A stretch of 64,000 nt of DNA, from assembly GCA_002304445.1 (NCBI GenBank), contig NEVA01000005.1:124001-188000 (forward strand), written 5' to 3'. Shown here piece after piece: positions 56,925 to 64,000 of this stretch. This DNA is from Opitutia bacterium Tous-C4FEB (GTDB lineage: Bacteria; Verrucomicrobiota; Verrucomicrobiia; Opitutales; Opitutaceae). The position numbers and the translations under genes were made by a program. The stretch's first letter is position 1. Every line of letters starts with the position of its first letter. The notes under the pieces are model-generated. The model saw only the letters and a list, made by a program, of their open reading frames with translations. It ran no database searches and was not told where the DNA came from.

Positions 56925-59900
56925 TCCGCCCTTCGCCCATTGGAGCCGCGACGCCCCCGTCGCGTTCTCCCGCCCGCCTGCTCGCGTTCCTTCCTGCTCT
57001 CGTCCTTTTCTTTTCCTGCGGGCCTTCCCTCCGCGCCGCCCCCGTCACGTTCGATCTTCCCGCGCAACCCGCCGGTCAGGCCGTCCTCGCGTTTTCCCAA
57101 CAGGCCCAAGTCGAAGTCATCTTCTCCACGGACGATCTTCGCTCCGTCCAATCCGCCGCCGTCGTCGGCCCGCATGAACCCGCCGCCGCTCTCGCGCTCC
57201 TGCTCGCGCCCACCGGCTTCACCGCCCGCCGCAATCTCCGCGGCAAGTTCGTCCTGGTCCCCGCCCCACCTCCCGTCGGGGCCTTGCGCGGCCGCATCCT
57301 CGCGCCCGACACCGGCGGCGCCCGCGGCATCCGGCTCAATCTCGATGGCACGCGCTTCACCACCACGACCGACCGCGCCGGCGCTTTCTCGTTTTCTGCC
57401 CTGCCCACCGGTACCTATACCGTCGTCGCCACCAGCAGCGGATTTCAACCGCTCCAGATCACCGGCGTCCCGATCGAGCCGGGGCGCACGTTCACCCTCG
57501 ACGCCCAGACGATGCGCGTCGCTTCCGAAACCACCCAACTCGAGGCCGTCGTCGTCCAAGGTTCATCCTCGCGCCTCCGCCCATTCGACCGCGGGCAACG
57601 TTCCGACGCTCCCCGAGTCGCCGCCGGCAATCTCGATCTCCCGCGCACCGAAGACGACGTGCTCCCTTACACCGTTTACGACCGACAACAGGTCGCGCGC
57701 AGCGGTGCAGTCAGCCTCAGCGAATTTCTCGCCCGTGCCGTCGTCGACAGCGACGCCACCTCCCGTCCGCCCGAGCAAACCGCCGGCGCCGACCTCGCCT
57801 CCGTCACCGGCAGCACCAACCTCAATCTCCGCGGCTACAAATCCGAAGAGACCATCCTCCTGGTCAACGGTCGCCGGCTGCCCGAAGTCGCCATCACCAG
57901 CTCCGGCGGCGGCCAATCCAGCCAACAGCCCGACGTAAATTTCATTCCCCTCAGCCTCGTGCAACGCGTCGAGGTGCTCCCCGTCTCCGCCTCTGCGCTC
58001 TACAGCGGCAACCCCGTCGGCGGCGTGATCAACATCGTCCTCCGCCCCGAAGCCGAGGGCACCGAGGTCACCACCACCTACACCAACGCCCTCCGCCGCT
58101 TCGACGCGCCGCAATCCAGCGTCTCGCTCTTGCACGGCCACTCGTTCCTCGAAGGCGCGCTCCGGGTGCTCTTCAGCGCCACGTTCTCCCGCACCGAGCC
58201 CGCCACCGAAGCCGAGCTCGGTCACATCCGCGCCCACCCCCGTTTGTCTCCGCCGCTTTCAGATCCGCTCTACCACGCCACGCCCAATCTGCGCAGCGCC
58301 GCTCAACTCCCGCTCTTCGGCCCCGGCACGTCACCGGTCACGTCCGTCGCCCGCGGCGCCGACGGCACCGGCGGTCTCGCCGCTTTCACCGGCCGCGCCG
58401 GCGTGCGCAACTTTGATCTCTTCGACTCCGTCGGCGGCCTCGCCAACTCCGCCGCTTCCATCGATTTCTCCTACGGCCGCCGCCAACAGGGTGAGAGCTA
58501 TTTCGGGTCGGCGACCTACGAGCTTACCCCCTGGCTTCAGCTCGGCTTCAACGGCATTTACACCCGCACGACCGCGCATCGCGGCTATCAGGTTTTTCGC
58601 GGCGACCTCACGCTCGGCGCCGCCAATCCCCTCAACCCGTTCGGTCAACCCGTGCTCGTCTCATTGCTCGAAACCGCCCCCGCCCTCGGCGCCGATTACA
58701 ACGAGGCCCGCGTCGATTTCTCCTCGTTCGTCGTCGGTGCCCTCGTTCGCCTGCCAGCCGATTGGCGCGCTTCCGGCGACCTCCAATACGGCCGCAACCT
58801 CACCCACTACCGCGGCCTCGCCGGCGTCGATTCCGAGCGTTGGCAACAGCTCGTCGATCAACGGATCTACAATCCGCTCCGCGACACCCAGCTCTCCGGC
58901 CCGCCCGCCGCCTTCTACGACCGCGCACTCAGATACTACGGCGCCCGCGACCGCTTCGTCACCCTCGGCGACTACACCACGCTCGACGCTGCCCTCCGCA
59001 TCACCAACCAAAACCTGCTGCTCCCCACCGGCCGCACCACCGTCAGCTTCGGCACCGACTTCCGGGAGAACCAAATCTCCAGCTACGCCGGCCGCCGCGT
59101 CTACGGTGACGGCTCGCTCGCCGAGACGCCCGCGCCCACCGGCGCCCGCCGCGTCGAGCGCATCAGCCTCTTCGGCGAGGTCCAAACTCCGCTGCTTCCC
59201 GCCCGTTGGCTCCCGTCGTTCATCCGCGAAATCAAAACCGAAATCGCCGCCCGCTACGTCGCGGCCGATACGTCGCAGGAGTCGAACCTCGCCCCCACCG
59301 GCGGTCTCAAACTGGATCTTGCCGGTGGCTTTTCCCTTCGCGCTACCGTCGCCACGTCCAACCGCTTGCCCGCGCCCGTCCTCTCGCGTGCCGTCGCCGC
59401 CCCGCCGGTTAACCCGGGCAGCGGCGGCGGGGAGATCAGCTACGTCAGAATCACCGACCCGCGCCGGGGCAACGAGACCAACGAATTCGTCACCGCCAGC
59501 GAACTCATCAACACCGCCCTCCGGCCCGAATCCGCCGTCACGCGCACGCTCGGCATCGTTTACCAACGCGGCCACGTCCACCGTTTCCGCGCCTCGCTCG
59601 ATCTCGCCGACACCCGCAAATCCGGCGAACTCCAATTCCTCGACGAGCAAAGCATCGTCAATTTCGAGTCGCTCTTTCCGGGTCGCGTGACCCGCGCCGC
59701 CGCGTTACCCGGCGAAGCCGCCGGGCGCGTGCAATCCGTGCTCACCGGCACGTTCAATCTCGCCTACCGCGAGTCCCAAAACTGGACCGCCGCCCTCGAC
59801 TATGCTTGGACCCAATGCCTCGGCGGTCGCCTCGATCTCTACACCCGCTGGCTCATGTTTCAGCGCTTTGAAACCCAGCTCCTCCCCGGCAGCGCGCCCG

Positions 59901-60283
59901 TGGATCAACTCACCACGCCCGACGGCGTCACGCCCGGCCTGCTGCGTCACCGGGTGAATTTCGGCGCCGGTTGGTCGTCGCCTGTTTTCGGCTTCGGCGT
60001 GGACGGCCATTACTTCCACTCGCGCACGCTCCCCGTTTACGAGTGGTCCGCCCAAGGGGCCCGCGAGCTGCCGGCCCAGTGGCAATTCGACGCCTACTTG
60101 CAGAGCGACGTCGCCCGCTGGCTCCCGTGGAGAAACGATCGCTTCGGCCTGCGCGCCCAGTTTCGCGTCAATAATTTCCTCGCCGCCGAGCCGCTCCGCC
60201 ACGCCTCCGCCCTCACCGGCGTGCAACCCTACGGCGACTGGCGCGGCCCCGTTTACTCCCTGTCGCTCACCGCGACTTTCTGA
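56921..60283 (+). CDS. FecA-like TonB-dependent transducer receptor with STN domain
   Basis: A 1120-residue receptor starting at GTG 56921, overlapping fecR-like by 4 bp. Signal peptide (LLAFLPALVLFFSCGPSLRA), then an STN domain (FDLPAQPAGQAVLAFSQQAQVEVIFS ... LLLAPTGFTARRNLRGKFVLVP) that contacts FecR, a carboxypeptidase-regulatory-like domain (GALRGRILAPDTGG ... SALPTGTYTVVATSSGFQPL), plug (LNLRGYKSEETILLVNGRRLP, RVEVLPVSASALYSGNPVGG) and barrel ending YSLSLTATF. The ligand is unknown; the STN domain makes it a signalling receptor rather than only a transporter. Confidence 0.93.
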   Translation: MIRPSPIGAATPPSRSPARLLAFLPALVLFFSCGPSLRAAPVTFDLPAQPAGQAVLAFSQQAQVEVIFSTDDLRSVQSAAVVGPHEPAAALALLLAPTGFTARRNLRGKFVLVPAPPPVGALRGRILAPDTGGARGIRLNLDGTRFTTTTDRAGAFSFSALPTGTYTVVATSSGFQPLQITGVPIEPGRTFTLDAQTMRVASETTQLEAVVVQGSSSRLRPFDRGQRSDAPRVAAGNLDLPRTEDDVLPYTVYDRQQVARSGAVSLSEFLARAVVDSDATSRPPEQTAGADLASVTGSTNLNLRGYKSEETILLVNGRRLPEVAITSSGGGQSSQQPDVNFIPLSLVQRVEVLPVSASALYSGNPVGGVINIVLRPEAEGTEVTTTYTNALRRFDAPQSSVSLLHGHSFLEGALRVLFSATFSRTEPATEAELGHIRAHPRLSPPLSDPLYHATPNLRSAAQLPLFGPGTSPVTSVARGADGTGGLAAFTGRAGVRNFDLFDSVGGLANSAASIDFSYGRRQQGESYFGSATYELTPWLQLGFNGIYTRTTAHRGYQVFRGDLTLGAANPLNPFGQPVLVSLLETAPALGADYNEARVDFSSFVVGALVRLPADWRASGDLQYGRNLTHYRGLAGVDSERWQQLVDQRIYNPLRDTQLSGPPAAFYDRALRYYGARDRFVTLGDYTTLDAALRITNQNLLLPTGRTTVSFGTDFRENQISSYAGRRVYGDGSLAETPAPTGARRVERISLFGEVQTPLLPARWLPSFIREIKTEIAARYVAADTSQESNLAPTGGLKLDLAGGFSLRATVATSNRLPAPVLSRAVAAPPVNPGSGGGEISYVRITDPRRGNETNEFVTASELINTALRPESAVTRTLGIVYQRGHVHRFRASLDLADTRKSGELQFLDEQSIVNFESLFPGRVTRAAALPGEAAGRVQSVLTGTFNLAYRESQNWTAALDYAWTQCLGGRLDLYTRWLMFQRFETQLLPGSAPVDQLTTPDGVTPGLLRHRVNFGAGWSSPVFGFGVDGHYFHSRTLPVYEWSAQGARELPAQWQFDAYLQSDVARWLPWRNDRFGLRAQFRVNNFLAAEPLRHASALTGVQPYGDWRGPVYSLSLTATF

Positions 60284-60308
60284 GGGTCACTCCTCCGCGA
60301 CCTTCCGA

Positions 60309-60374
60309 GCGGTAGGGACGCCTCTCCGAGGCGTCCGATGTCATTGCGAGAAGCGCAGCGACGAAGCAATCCAG
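60309..60374. repeat. two dispersed-type palindromic repeat units
   Basis: GGACGCCTC/GAGGCGTCC (60316-60336) is a perfect 9-bp hairpin with a 3-nt loop. It is followed by ATTGCGAGAAGCGCAGCGAC and GAAGCAATCCAG (60343-60374), with ATTGC/GCAAT ends. Both look like the short dispersed intergenic palindromes known from many bacterial genomes. They follow the receptor stop and could also act on mRNA 3' ends. Confidence 0.6.
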
Positions 60375-60507
60375 CCCACCGCTCCACGCGCGAAGCGCAC
60401 CCCACAGCACCGAGAGATTTCAACTGCGCCCCGCCCCAAAAAAATTCGCGGCCGCACTGGCGGTTCCCGCGCCGAGCCTTGTCTCTATCGGCATCCACCC
60501 ATCTGCC

Positions 60508-60897
60508 GTGTCCCCCACCGCCTCCCCCGTGCTCTCCGCCCCCGCCGACACCGCCCCCGCTCCCGCCGACGACCTTCGCTCGCTCCTCAAGCGTTGCTCC
60601 CCTCCCACCTACACCGCCGCGCTCAACTACCGCCGCACCCGCGACCCCGCGCACCTCCCCGCGATTGTTTTCGGTATCATCGAGCGGTATGTGGACCGTC
60701 CGCTCCGTCCGCGGCTCCAGATGCCCGCCGAGGAAATCCGCCTCACCGCCGACCTCGGCCTCGATTCTCTCACGCTCACCGAGCTCGTCATCTTGATCGA
60801 AGAAACGCTCCAGCTCACTCTCGCGCCCGAGGAACTCCCCCGCCTCCGCACCCTCGCCGATCTCCACCGCTTCATCGCCGCCAAACTCCCCAAGTAG
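60508..60897 (+). CDS. acyl carrier protein with N-terminal extension
   Basis: A 129-residue protein starting at GTG 60508. The C-terminal ~70 residues are an ACP fold with the 4'-phosphopantetheine attachment motif DLGLDSL (Ser87) and helices EIRLTADLG, TELVILIEETLQL and LADLHRFIAAKLPK. The first ~60 residues (RSLLKRCSPPTYTAALNYRR ... AIVFGIIERYV) are unusual for an ACP. No ketosynthase or other lipid gene is adjacent, so its partner is unknown. A second, truncated copy lies at 62160. Confidence 0.88.
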   Translation: MSPTASPVLSAPADTAPAPADDLRSLLKRCSPPTYTAALNYRRTRDPAHLPAIVFGIIERYVDRPLRPRLQMPAEEIRLTADLGLDSLTLTELVILIEETLQLTLAPEELPRLRTLADLHRFIAAKLPK

Positions 60898-61117
60898 GGC
60901 AGGTCTCCGACCCGCCCTTGCCGAATCTCACCCGCCAACTCCGCCAGCCGCCGCGCACCGTCGTTCCGTTTTTTTCACCGCCCTCGCCCGCTCGTGTTTT
61001 TCACCAGCGGCGCCTCCGGTCTTCACGTTTGCTGCGGATCGCCGTTATTTATTTTACCTCAGAACCGACGGCATCCTTTAGGCTCTCGTTAATAATCGTT
61101 CAGCCGATTTTGGGGAT
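60698..61117 (+). repeat. direct repeat copy A (ACP 3' end plus downstream segment)
   Basis: This segment matches 62139-62601. It covers the last ~66 codons of the ACP gene, an AGGGCAGGTC/GACCCGCCCT hairpin at the stop (60896-60918), and a downstream piece including CTCGTGTTTTTCACCAGCGG and GCCGTTATTTATTTTAC. Copy B has a short internal duplication of about 35 bp near 62375-62430. Confidence 0.85.
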
Positions 61118-61250
61118 TCTCGTCCTCGATACCACCGTTCTCTTACCCACCGTCTTGGTGCCGGGCACGTGACGCGAATTGTTGAAAAAACCAGGCAGGT
61201 CCGCGCCCTGCGGTTGACACCCACGTCTGCCCGGCGATGTTCCTCGCGGC
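60898..61250 (+). pseudogene. debris of a secreted protein gene after the ACP gene
   Basis: At 60990-61027 the sequence encodes LVFFTSGASGLH, nearly the same as the signal peptide of the RCC1-type gene at 63830 (LVFFASGASCLH). It has no start codon and continues into CCGSPLFILPQ and a stop. This looks like the 5' end of a related gene after deletion. Nothing else is recognised up to the antitoxin-like ORF at 61251. Confidence 0.6.
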
Positions 61251-61433
61251 ATGGCCATCAAAACACCCATCACCGCCACCGAGCGGCCGACCACCGGGAC
61301 TGCCATTGCGGAGAAAAACCGAGCAAAGATGAACCACCTCGGCGATTCGCAACGTAGCGCTCTATTCGCGAAGGGTATGCAGTTGATTTATGGCGGCACC
61401 CAGGCTGCAAAAGCCCCTGCTCGTAGCCGTTGA
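61251..61433 (+). CDS. small antitoxin-like ORF upstream of PIN protein
   Basis: A 60-residue basic ORF starting MAIKTPITATERPTTGTAIA and ending GMQLIYGGTQAAKAPARSR. It overlaps the following PIN-domain gene by 44 bp, the arrangement of a small antitoxin before its toxin. No DNA-binding fold is obvious, so the antitoxin call rests mainly on position and size. Confidence 0.5.
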   Translation: MAIKTPITATERPTTGTAIAEKNRAKMNHLGDSQRSALFAKGMQLIYGGTQAAKAPARSR

Positions 61434-61911
61434 TACCAACGTCCTGCTCGACTTGGCGGACGGCAACGAGGCGGTATGGGGCGCGGTGGAAACCGTGCGC
61501 CGCCGACTGAAGGGCGTGCAAATCGTGGTACCGCCCACCGTCGTGCAAGAACTCGCCCATCTCATCGAGCACGGGGCTACCGATCGCGAACGCACCTTGG
61601 CCCTGCTCGCGGCGCAACAGCTCTTGGGCAAATGGAAATTCGTCCCGATCAATTTCATTCCCGCCGGGCACGGCATCACCGAGCAGATCGCGGACGGCCT
61701 GCGGGCCGACGGCTTACTCCCGGAAGAGGAAATCAACGATTCCTTCATCGTCGCCGAGAGTGCGCTGGCGGGCTGCACCTTGCTCTTGTCGTCAGACCGT
61801 CACATCCGCGAAATCTCCGCCCATCGCCTGAACCCCTTGCTCGCCGCCGCGCACGTCTCCCCGCTCCTACTCGCTTCCCCAAGCGACATCGCGCGGAAAT
61901 TCGGTTGGTAG
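61390..61911 (+). CDS. PIN-domain protein (putative toxin)
   Basis: A 173-residue PIN-domain protein. The first acidic motif is VAVDTNVLLDLADG (Asp15), the second VPPTVVQELAHLIEHGA with Glu, and the third EINDSFIVAESALAGCTLLLSSDRHI with two Asp. All four PIN acidic positions appear filled, so it should be an active RNase. It is longer than typical VapC. It pairs with the small upstream ORF. Confidence 0.83.
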   Translation: MAAPRLQKPLLVAVDTNVLLDLADGNEAVWGAVETVRRRLKGVQIVVPPTVVQELAHLIEHGATDRERTLALLAAQQLLGKWKFVPINFIPAGHGITEQIADGLRADGLLPEEEINDSFIVAESALAGCTLLLSSDRHIREISAHRLNPLLAAAHVSPLLLASPSDIARKFGW

Positions 61912-62001
61912 TCCTCGCCGACGATCCCCGGCGATGCCGTGGGGCCTAACCTCCGCGATCACATTGCCTGCAGCGGTTGGTAAACCTTTCAGTTTTTTTG
62001 T

Positions 62002-62136
62002 GGTGCGACTGAGGCGGCGTATGCGCTCGCCGCAACCACCACCGCCAACGCGGGCAGCTACACCGTGCTGATCACCAACTCCGTCGGCAGCGTCACCCGC
62101 ACGCCCGCAACCTTGACCGTCAACCCGGCCGGCGTC
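62002..62136 (+). pseudogene. Ig-like domain fragment
   Basis: The frame reads GATEAAYALAATTTANAGSY, then TVLITNSVGSVTRTPATLTVNP, which is the C-terminal half of an immunoglobulin-like domain of the type found in large secreted verrucomicrobial proteins. It has no start and joins the truncated ACP copy out of frame at about 62137. It is a remnant of a larger gene. The stretch 61912-62001 before it shows nothing recognisable. Confidence 0.7.
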
Positions 62137-62138
62137 GC

Positions 62139-62601
62139 CCCCTCCGCCCGCGACTCCAAATGCCCGCCGAGGAAATCCGCCTCACCGCCGATCTCGGCCT
62201 CGATTCTCTCACGCTCACCGAGCTCGTCATTTTGATCGAGGAAACGCTCCAGCTCACTCTCGCGCCCGAAGAGCTTCCGCGCCTCCGCACCCTCGCCGAC
62301 CTCCACCGCTTCATCGCCGCCAAACTCCCCAAGTAGGGCAGGGTCTCCGACCCGCCCTTCCGAATCTCACCCGCCAACTCCGCCAGCCGACCCGCCCTGG
62401 CCGAATTTCACCCGCCCACTCCGCCAGCCACCACGCACCGCCGTTCCGTTTTTTTCCACCGCCTTCGCCCGCTCGTGTTTTTCACCAGCGGCGCCTCCGG
62501 TCTTCACGTTTGCTGCGGATCGCCGTTATTTATTTTACTTCAGAACCGACGGCATCCTTTAGGCTCTCGGTCATAATCGTTCAGCCGATTTTAGGGATTC
62601 A
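62139..62601 (+). repeat. direct repeat copy B (ACP 3' end plus downstream segment)
   Basis: Second copy of 60698-61117. The left junction is at about 62137, where Ig-like coding sequence gives way to the ACP sequence. The match ends at about 62600 (GCCGATTTTAGGGATTC). It again contains the CTCGTGTTTTTCACCAGCGG signal-peptide remnant. Confidence 0.85.
62160..62336 (+). pseudogene. N-terminally truncated second acyl carrier protein copy
   Basis: From ATG 62160 a 58-codon frame encodes the C-terminal ACP part, MPAEEIRLTADLGLDSL to RFIAAKLPK, with an identical protein sequence to residues 72-129 of the ACP at 60508. All nucleotide differences I count in the shared frame are synonymous. The first helix of the ACP fold is incomplete, so it may be non-functional, although the phosphopantetheine Ser is present. 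Confidence 0.75.
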
Positions 62602-62744
62602 GACGTGGACGAGCTGCTCGTTACCGCGCCTCGGCGCGCTCTCGCCACTGCGCCCATCACGGCTCCAGCCCTTTTTAAGTGCGGGACTGCTTGCCTTCTG
62701 GCCCATTCCGACCAGTCCTCCGACCAGTCCAACCTCCTTCTCAC
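62337..62744 (+). promoter_or_regulatory. repeat tail and upstream region of a Phd-type pair with tandem 12-bp repeats
   Basis: The left two thirds are repeat copy B. Just before the antitoxin start, TCCGACCAGTCC occurs twice in tandem (62707-62718 and 62719-62730), 15 bp upstream of ATG 62745. Direct repeats there could be the operator for antitoxin autorepression. No gene is seen. Confidence 0.45.
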
Positions 62745-63008
62745 ATGATCGCTCCACCTACTGCACCGTCCAAAATCGTCGGGGCTTATGAAGCCAAATC
62801 AAAACTCTCGGAACTCCTCGATCTCGTCGAGAGCGGCCGAACCGTCACGATTACCCGTCACGCCCGCAATGTTGCGCGGCTAGTCCCGGCCGCCGAACCC
62901 GCCGCAGATCGATCGGTGTTTACCCGCATCCGGGAGCTCCACGCGAAGCTTTCGCTCCCCGATGGGATGTCTGCTCGCGACCTGATCAACGACGGCCGGC
63001 GGATTTGA
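62745..63008 (+). CDS. Phd/YefM-type antitoxin
   Basis: An 87-residue antitoxin. KIVGAYEAKSKLSELLDLVESG and TVTITRHARNVARLVPA form the Phd/YefM (VapB-type) fold, where the N-terminus binds DNA. The C-terminal IRELHAKLSLPDGMSARDLI would bind the toxin. ATG 62745 is used because the family begins just before the conserved AKxxLSELL helix. The toxin gene follows 3 bp after the stop. Confidence 0.92.
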   Translation: MIAPPTAPSKIVGAYEAKSKLSELLDLVESGRTVTITRHARNVARLVPAAEPAADRSVFTRIRELHAKLSLPDGMSARDLINDGRRI

Positions 63009-63011
63009 TCC

Positions 63012-63431
63012 ATGAAAGCTCTCGTCATCGACGGCTCAACCGCTCTCGGCTTTTTGATGCATGACGAGCAGCATCCCGATGCCCTCAAATCACTCGAAGC
63101 CATCGAGCGTGGCATCCCGACCTTCGTGCCGGCGCATTGGTGCGTCGAGGTCGCAAATGGTCTTGTGATGGCAGAGCGACGCAAGCGCGCCAGCCAAGCC
63201 AACATTACCGAGGCGTTGCATCTGGTATCGGCGCTTCCCGTGATCGCCGACGACGAGACCGCACGACGCGTCGGCAGCGACACCACTGCGCTCGCTCGCC
63301 AATACGGGCTCACGATCTATGACGCCGCTTACCTCGAGCTTGCGATGCGGCGAGGCGCCTCGCTCGCAACCAGCGACCACGCTCTCGCCAAAGCGGCAAA
63401 GCAAGCAGGCGTCGCCCTATTTCCCCCCTGA
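63012..63431 (+). CDS. PIN-domain toxin (VapC-like)
   Basis: A 139-residue PIN-domain RNase toxin. LVIDGSTALGFLMHDE has the first catalytic Asp (Asp6), HWCVEVANGLVMAERR the Glu, and LTIYDAAYLELAMRRGASLATSDHAL the last two Asp. It matches the VapC type that partners with Phd-like antitoxins. It is the third toxin gene in 9 kb. Confidence 0.93.
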   Translation: MKALVIDGSTALGFLMHDEQHPDALKSLEAIERGIPTFVPAHWCVEVANGLVMAERRKRASQANITEALHLVSALPVIADDETARRVGSDTTALARQYGLTIYDAAYLELAMRRGASLATSDHALAKAAKQAGVALFPP

Positions 63432-63498
63432 AACTCCTCGCGCGCGGCGCACCGGGGGAAAACGTCTTATACCCACGGCACATGAGATTTGGACTTTT

Positions 63499-63549
63499 GT
63501 AGGCCGTCCGCTTGCGGACGCACCGAGCGCCTGCAAGCAGGCTGCCTAC
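63499..63549. repeat. REP-like compound palindrome
   Basis: Outer arms GTAGGC/GCCTAC enclose two perfect inner hairpins, CGTCCGC-TT-GCGGACG (63505-63520) and GCCTGC-AA-GCAGGC (63529-63542). The cloverleaf-like layout resembles REP/BIME elements mobilised by RAYT transposases; no such transposase is in the window. Confidence 0.7.
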
Positions 63550-63772
63550 GACGGAAAGTCTAAAAACCAAACGGCGCTGGTCTTAGCTCACCGTGAGCGT
63601 TCAGACGGCAGTTGCGATCCGGTGGGCCGAGCCGAATGGGTCAAAGCGTTGCCCAATTTCCGGTCGCCCGTCGGAGCGGACCGGCGGCAGCCAACGGTGC
63701 CCAGCCCAACCACTTTTTCAGAAATAAATCTCACAAAAGACTGGCGGGGTTTGCCCGGCGGTTTGTCCTACT

Positions 63773-63790
63773 TTGGCAGCCCCACTGCTT
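63773..63790 (+). promoter_or_regulatory. candidate sigma-54 (-24/-12) promoter
   Basis: TTGGCAGCCCCACTGCTT keeps the invariant GG and GC exactly 12 bp apart and matches TTGGCA and TGCT of the consensus TTGGCACG-N4-TTGCT. A start site about 12 bp after the GC would leave a leader of about 30 nt before ATG 63830. Confidence 0.5.
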
Positions 63791-63829
63791 TTCTTCACTC
63801 CAAGCCCTCGCCTGCCCGCTCGCTTCCAC

Positions 63830-64000
63830 ATGATATCCACCTCTTGCTCTCGCCTATTACTGCTCCTCGCGCTCGTGTTTTTCGCCAGCGGCGCTTCCTG
63901 CCTTCACGCTCAGCCCCGGACGGTCACCCGCGTGGCAGCTGTGGGCAACGCGAGCTATTTTGTGCTGGACGATGGGTCGCTGTGGGGAGCGGGACAAAGC
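63830..64000 (+). CDS. secreted RCC1-repeat-type protein, 5' part only
   Basis: 57 codons are visible before the window ends. A signal peptide (RLLLLLALVFFASGASCLHA) is followed by RTVTRVAAVGNASYFVLDDG and SLWGAGQS, the start of an RCC1/BNR-like propeller repeat (VAxGxxHxxxLxxDGxLWxxG). In Opitutaceae such proteins are often large, with Ig-like domains. The Ig fragment at 62002 and the signal-peptide remnants at 60990 and ~62480 are probably pieces of paralogues. The 3' end lies outside the window. Confidence 0.78.
   Translation, partial: MISTSCSRLLLLLALVFFASGASCLHAQPRTVTRVAAVGNASYFVLDDGSLWGAGQS

Larger units (their letters stand above)
63432..63829. other. gap with palindromic repeat and promoter of the secreted RCC1-type gene
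   Basis: No gene is recognised in this 398-bp stretch. It holds a REP-like triple palindrome at 63499-63549 and a sigma-54-like promoter at 63773-63790. The rest is unremarkable. Confidence 0.5.

Noticed and set aside
63749-63765. TGGCGGGGTTTGC as a sigma-54 promoter
   Set aside because: The GG and GC are 10 bp apart rather than 12, so the geometry is wrong. The nearby site at 63773 fits.

Overview
The window looks like a chromosome segment of a Verrucomicrobiota bacterium, most likely Opitutaceae-like. This rests on high GC, on TonB boxes of the type 'E-L-S/T-P-F-x-V' after the signal peptide, on several large TonB-dependent receptors beside S1 sulfatases, and on menaquinone (menA) genes. 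No rRNA, CRISPR array or complete insertion sequence was seen. Taxonomy is inferred from gene style, not from a marker gene.

Region 1 (about 0.2-26.3 kb) is mostly housekeeping. It holds a ComM/YifB ATPase, tRNA-Glu and ndk, followed by a tight minus-strand light/photorepair operon: class I photolyase, FeS photolyase, a 52-residue DUF2256 Cys4 protein, a TIGR01777 epimerase and two flavoprotein oxidoreductases. Next come a decayed class III cyclase, glgB, ppc, an LptD-like protein, an RsmB-like methyltransferase, scpA with a small overlapping ORF, trxA and a sialidase-like protein. A six-gene minus-strand operon follows (acyP, ABC ATPase, ABC permease, two unknowns, menA), then an acidic protein and tRNA-Ser.

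Region 2 (26.3-54.2 kb) is an accessory block for sulfated polysaccharides. A minus-strand unit encodes TonB receptor, Na+/solute symporter, AraC regulator and a sulfatase without signal peptide. Plus-strand genes encode a secreted glycosidase-like protein, a decayed sulfatase, two secreted sulfatases and a second receptor. After another decayed sulfatase, a divergent AraC regulator faces a receptor, heparinase-like lyase, leaderless sulfatase and GPH-type symporter, and the block ends in a truncated receptor. Three copies of a 35-bp element (two conserved blocks, with GTCYA-type half-sites 21 bp apart) lie upstream of receptors and genes here, suggesting one AraC-type regulon. The two leaderless sulfatases are each linked to an inner-membrane transporter, while the two with leaders sit with a secreted glycosidase.

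Region 3 (54.2-64 kb) is a mosaic. It contains three toxin-antitoxin-like pairs, a FecI/FecR/FecA-like signalling unit, an orphan acyl carrier protein and a truncated second copy of it. The two copies differ only at synonymous positions in their shared codons. There are also Ig-like and signal-peptide debris, palindromic repeats, and the start of a secreted RCC1-type protein with a plausible sigma-54 promoter.
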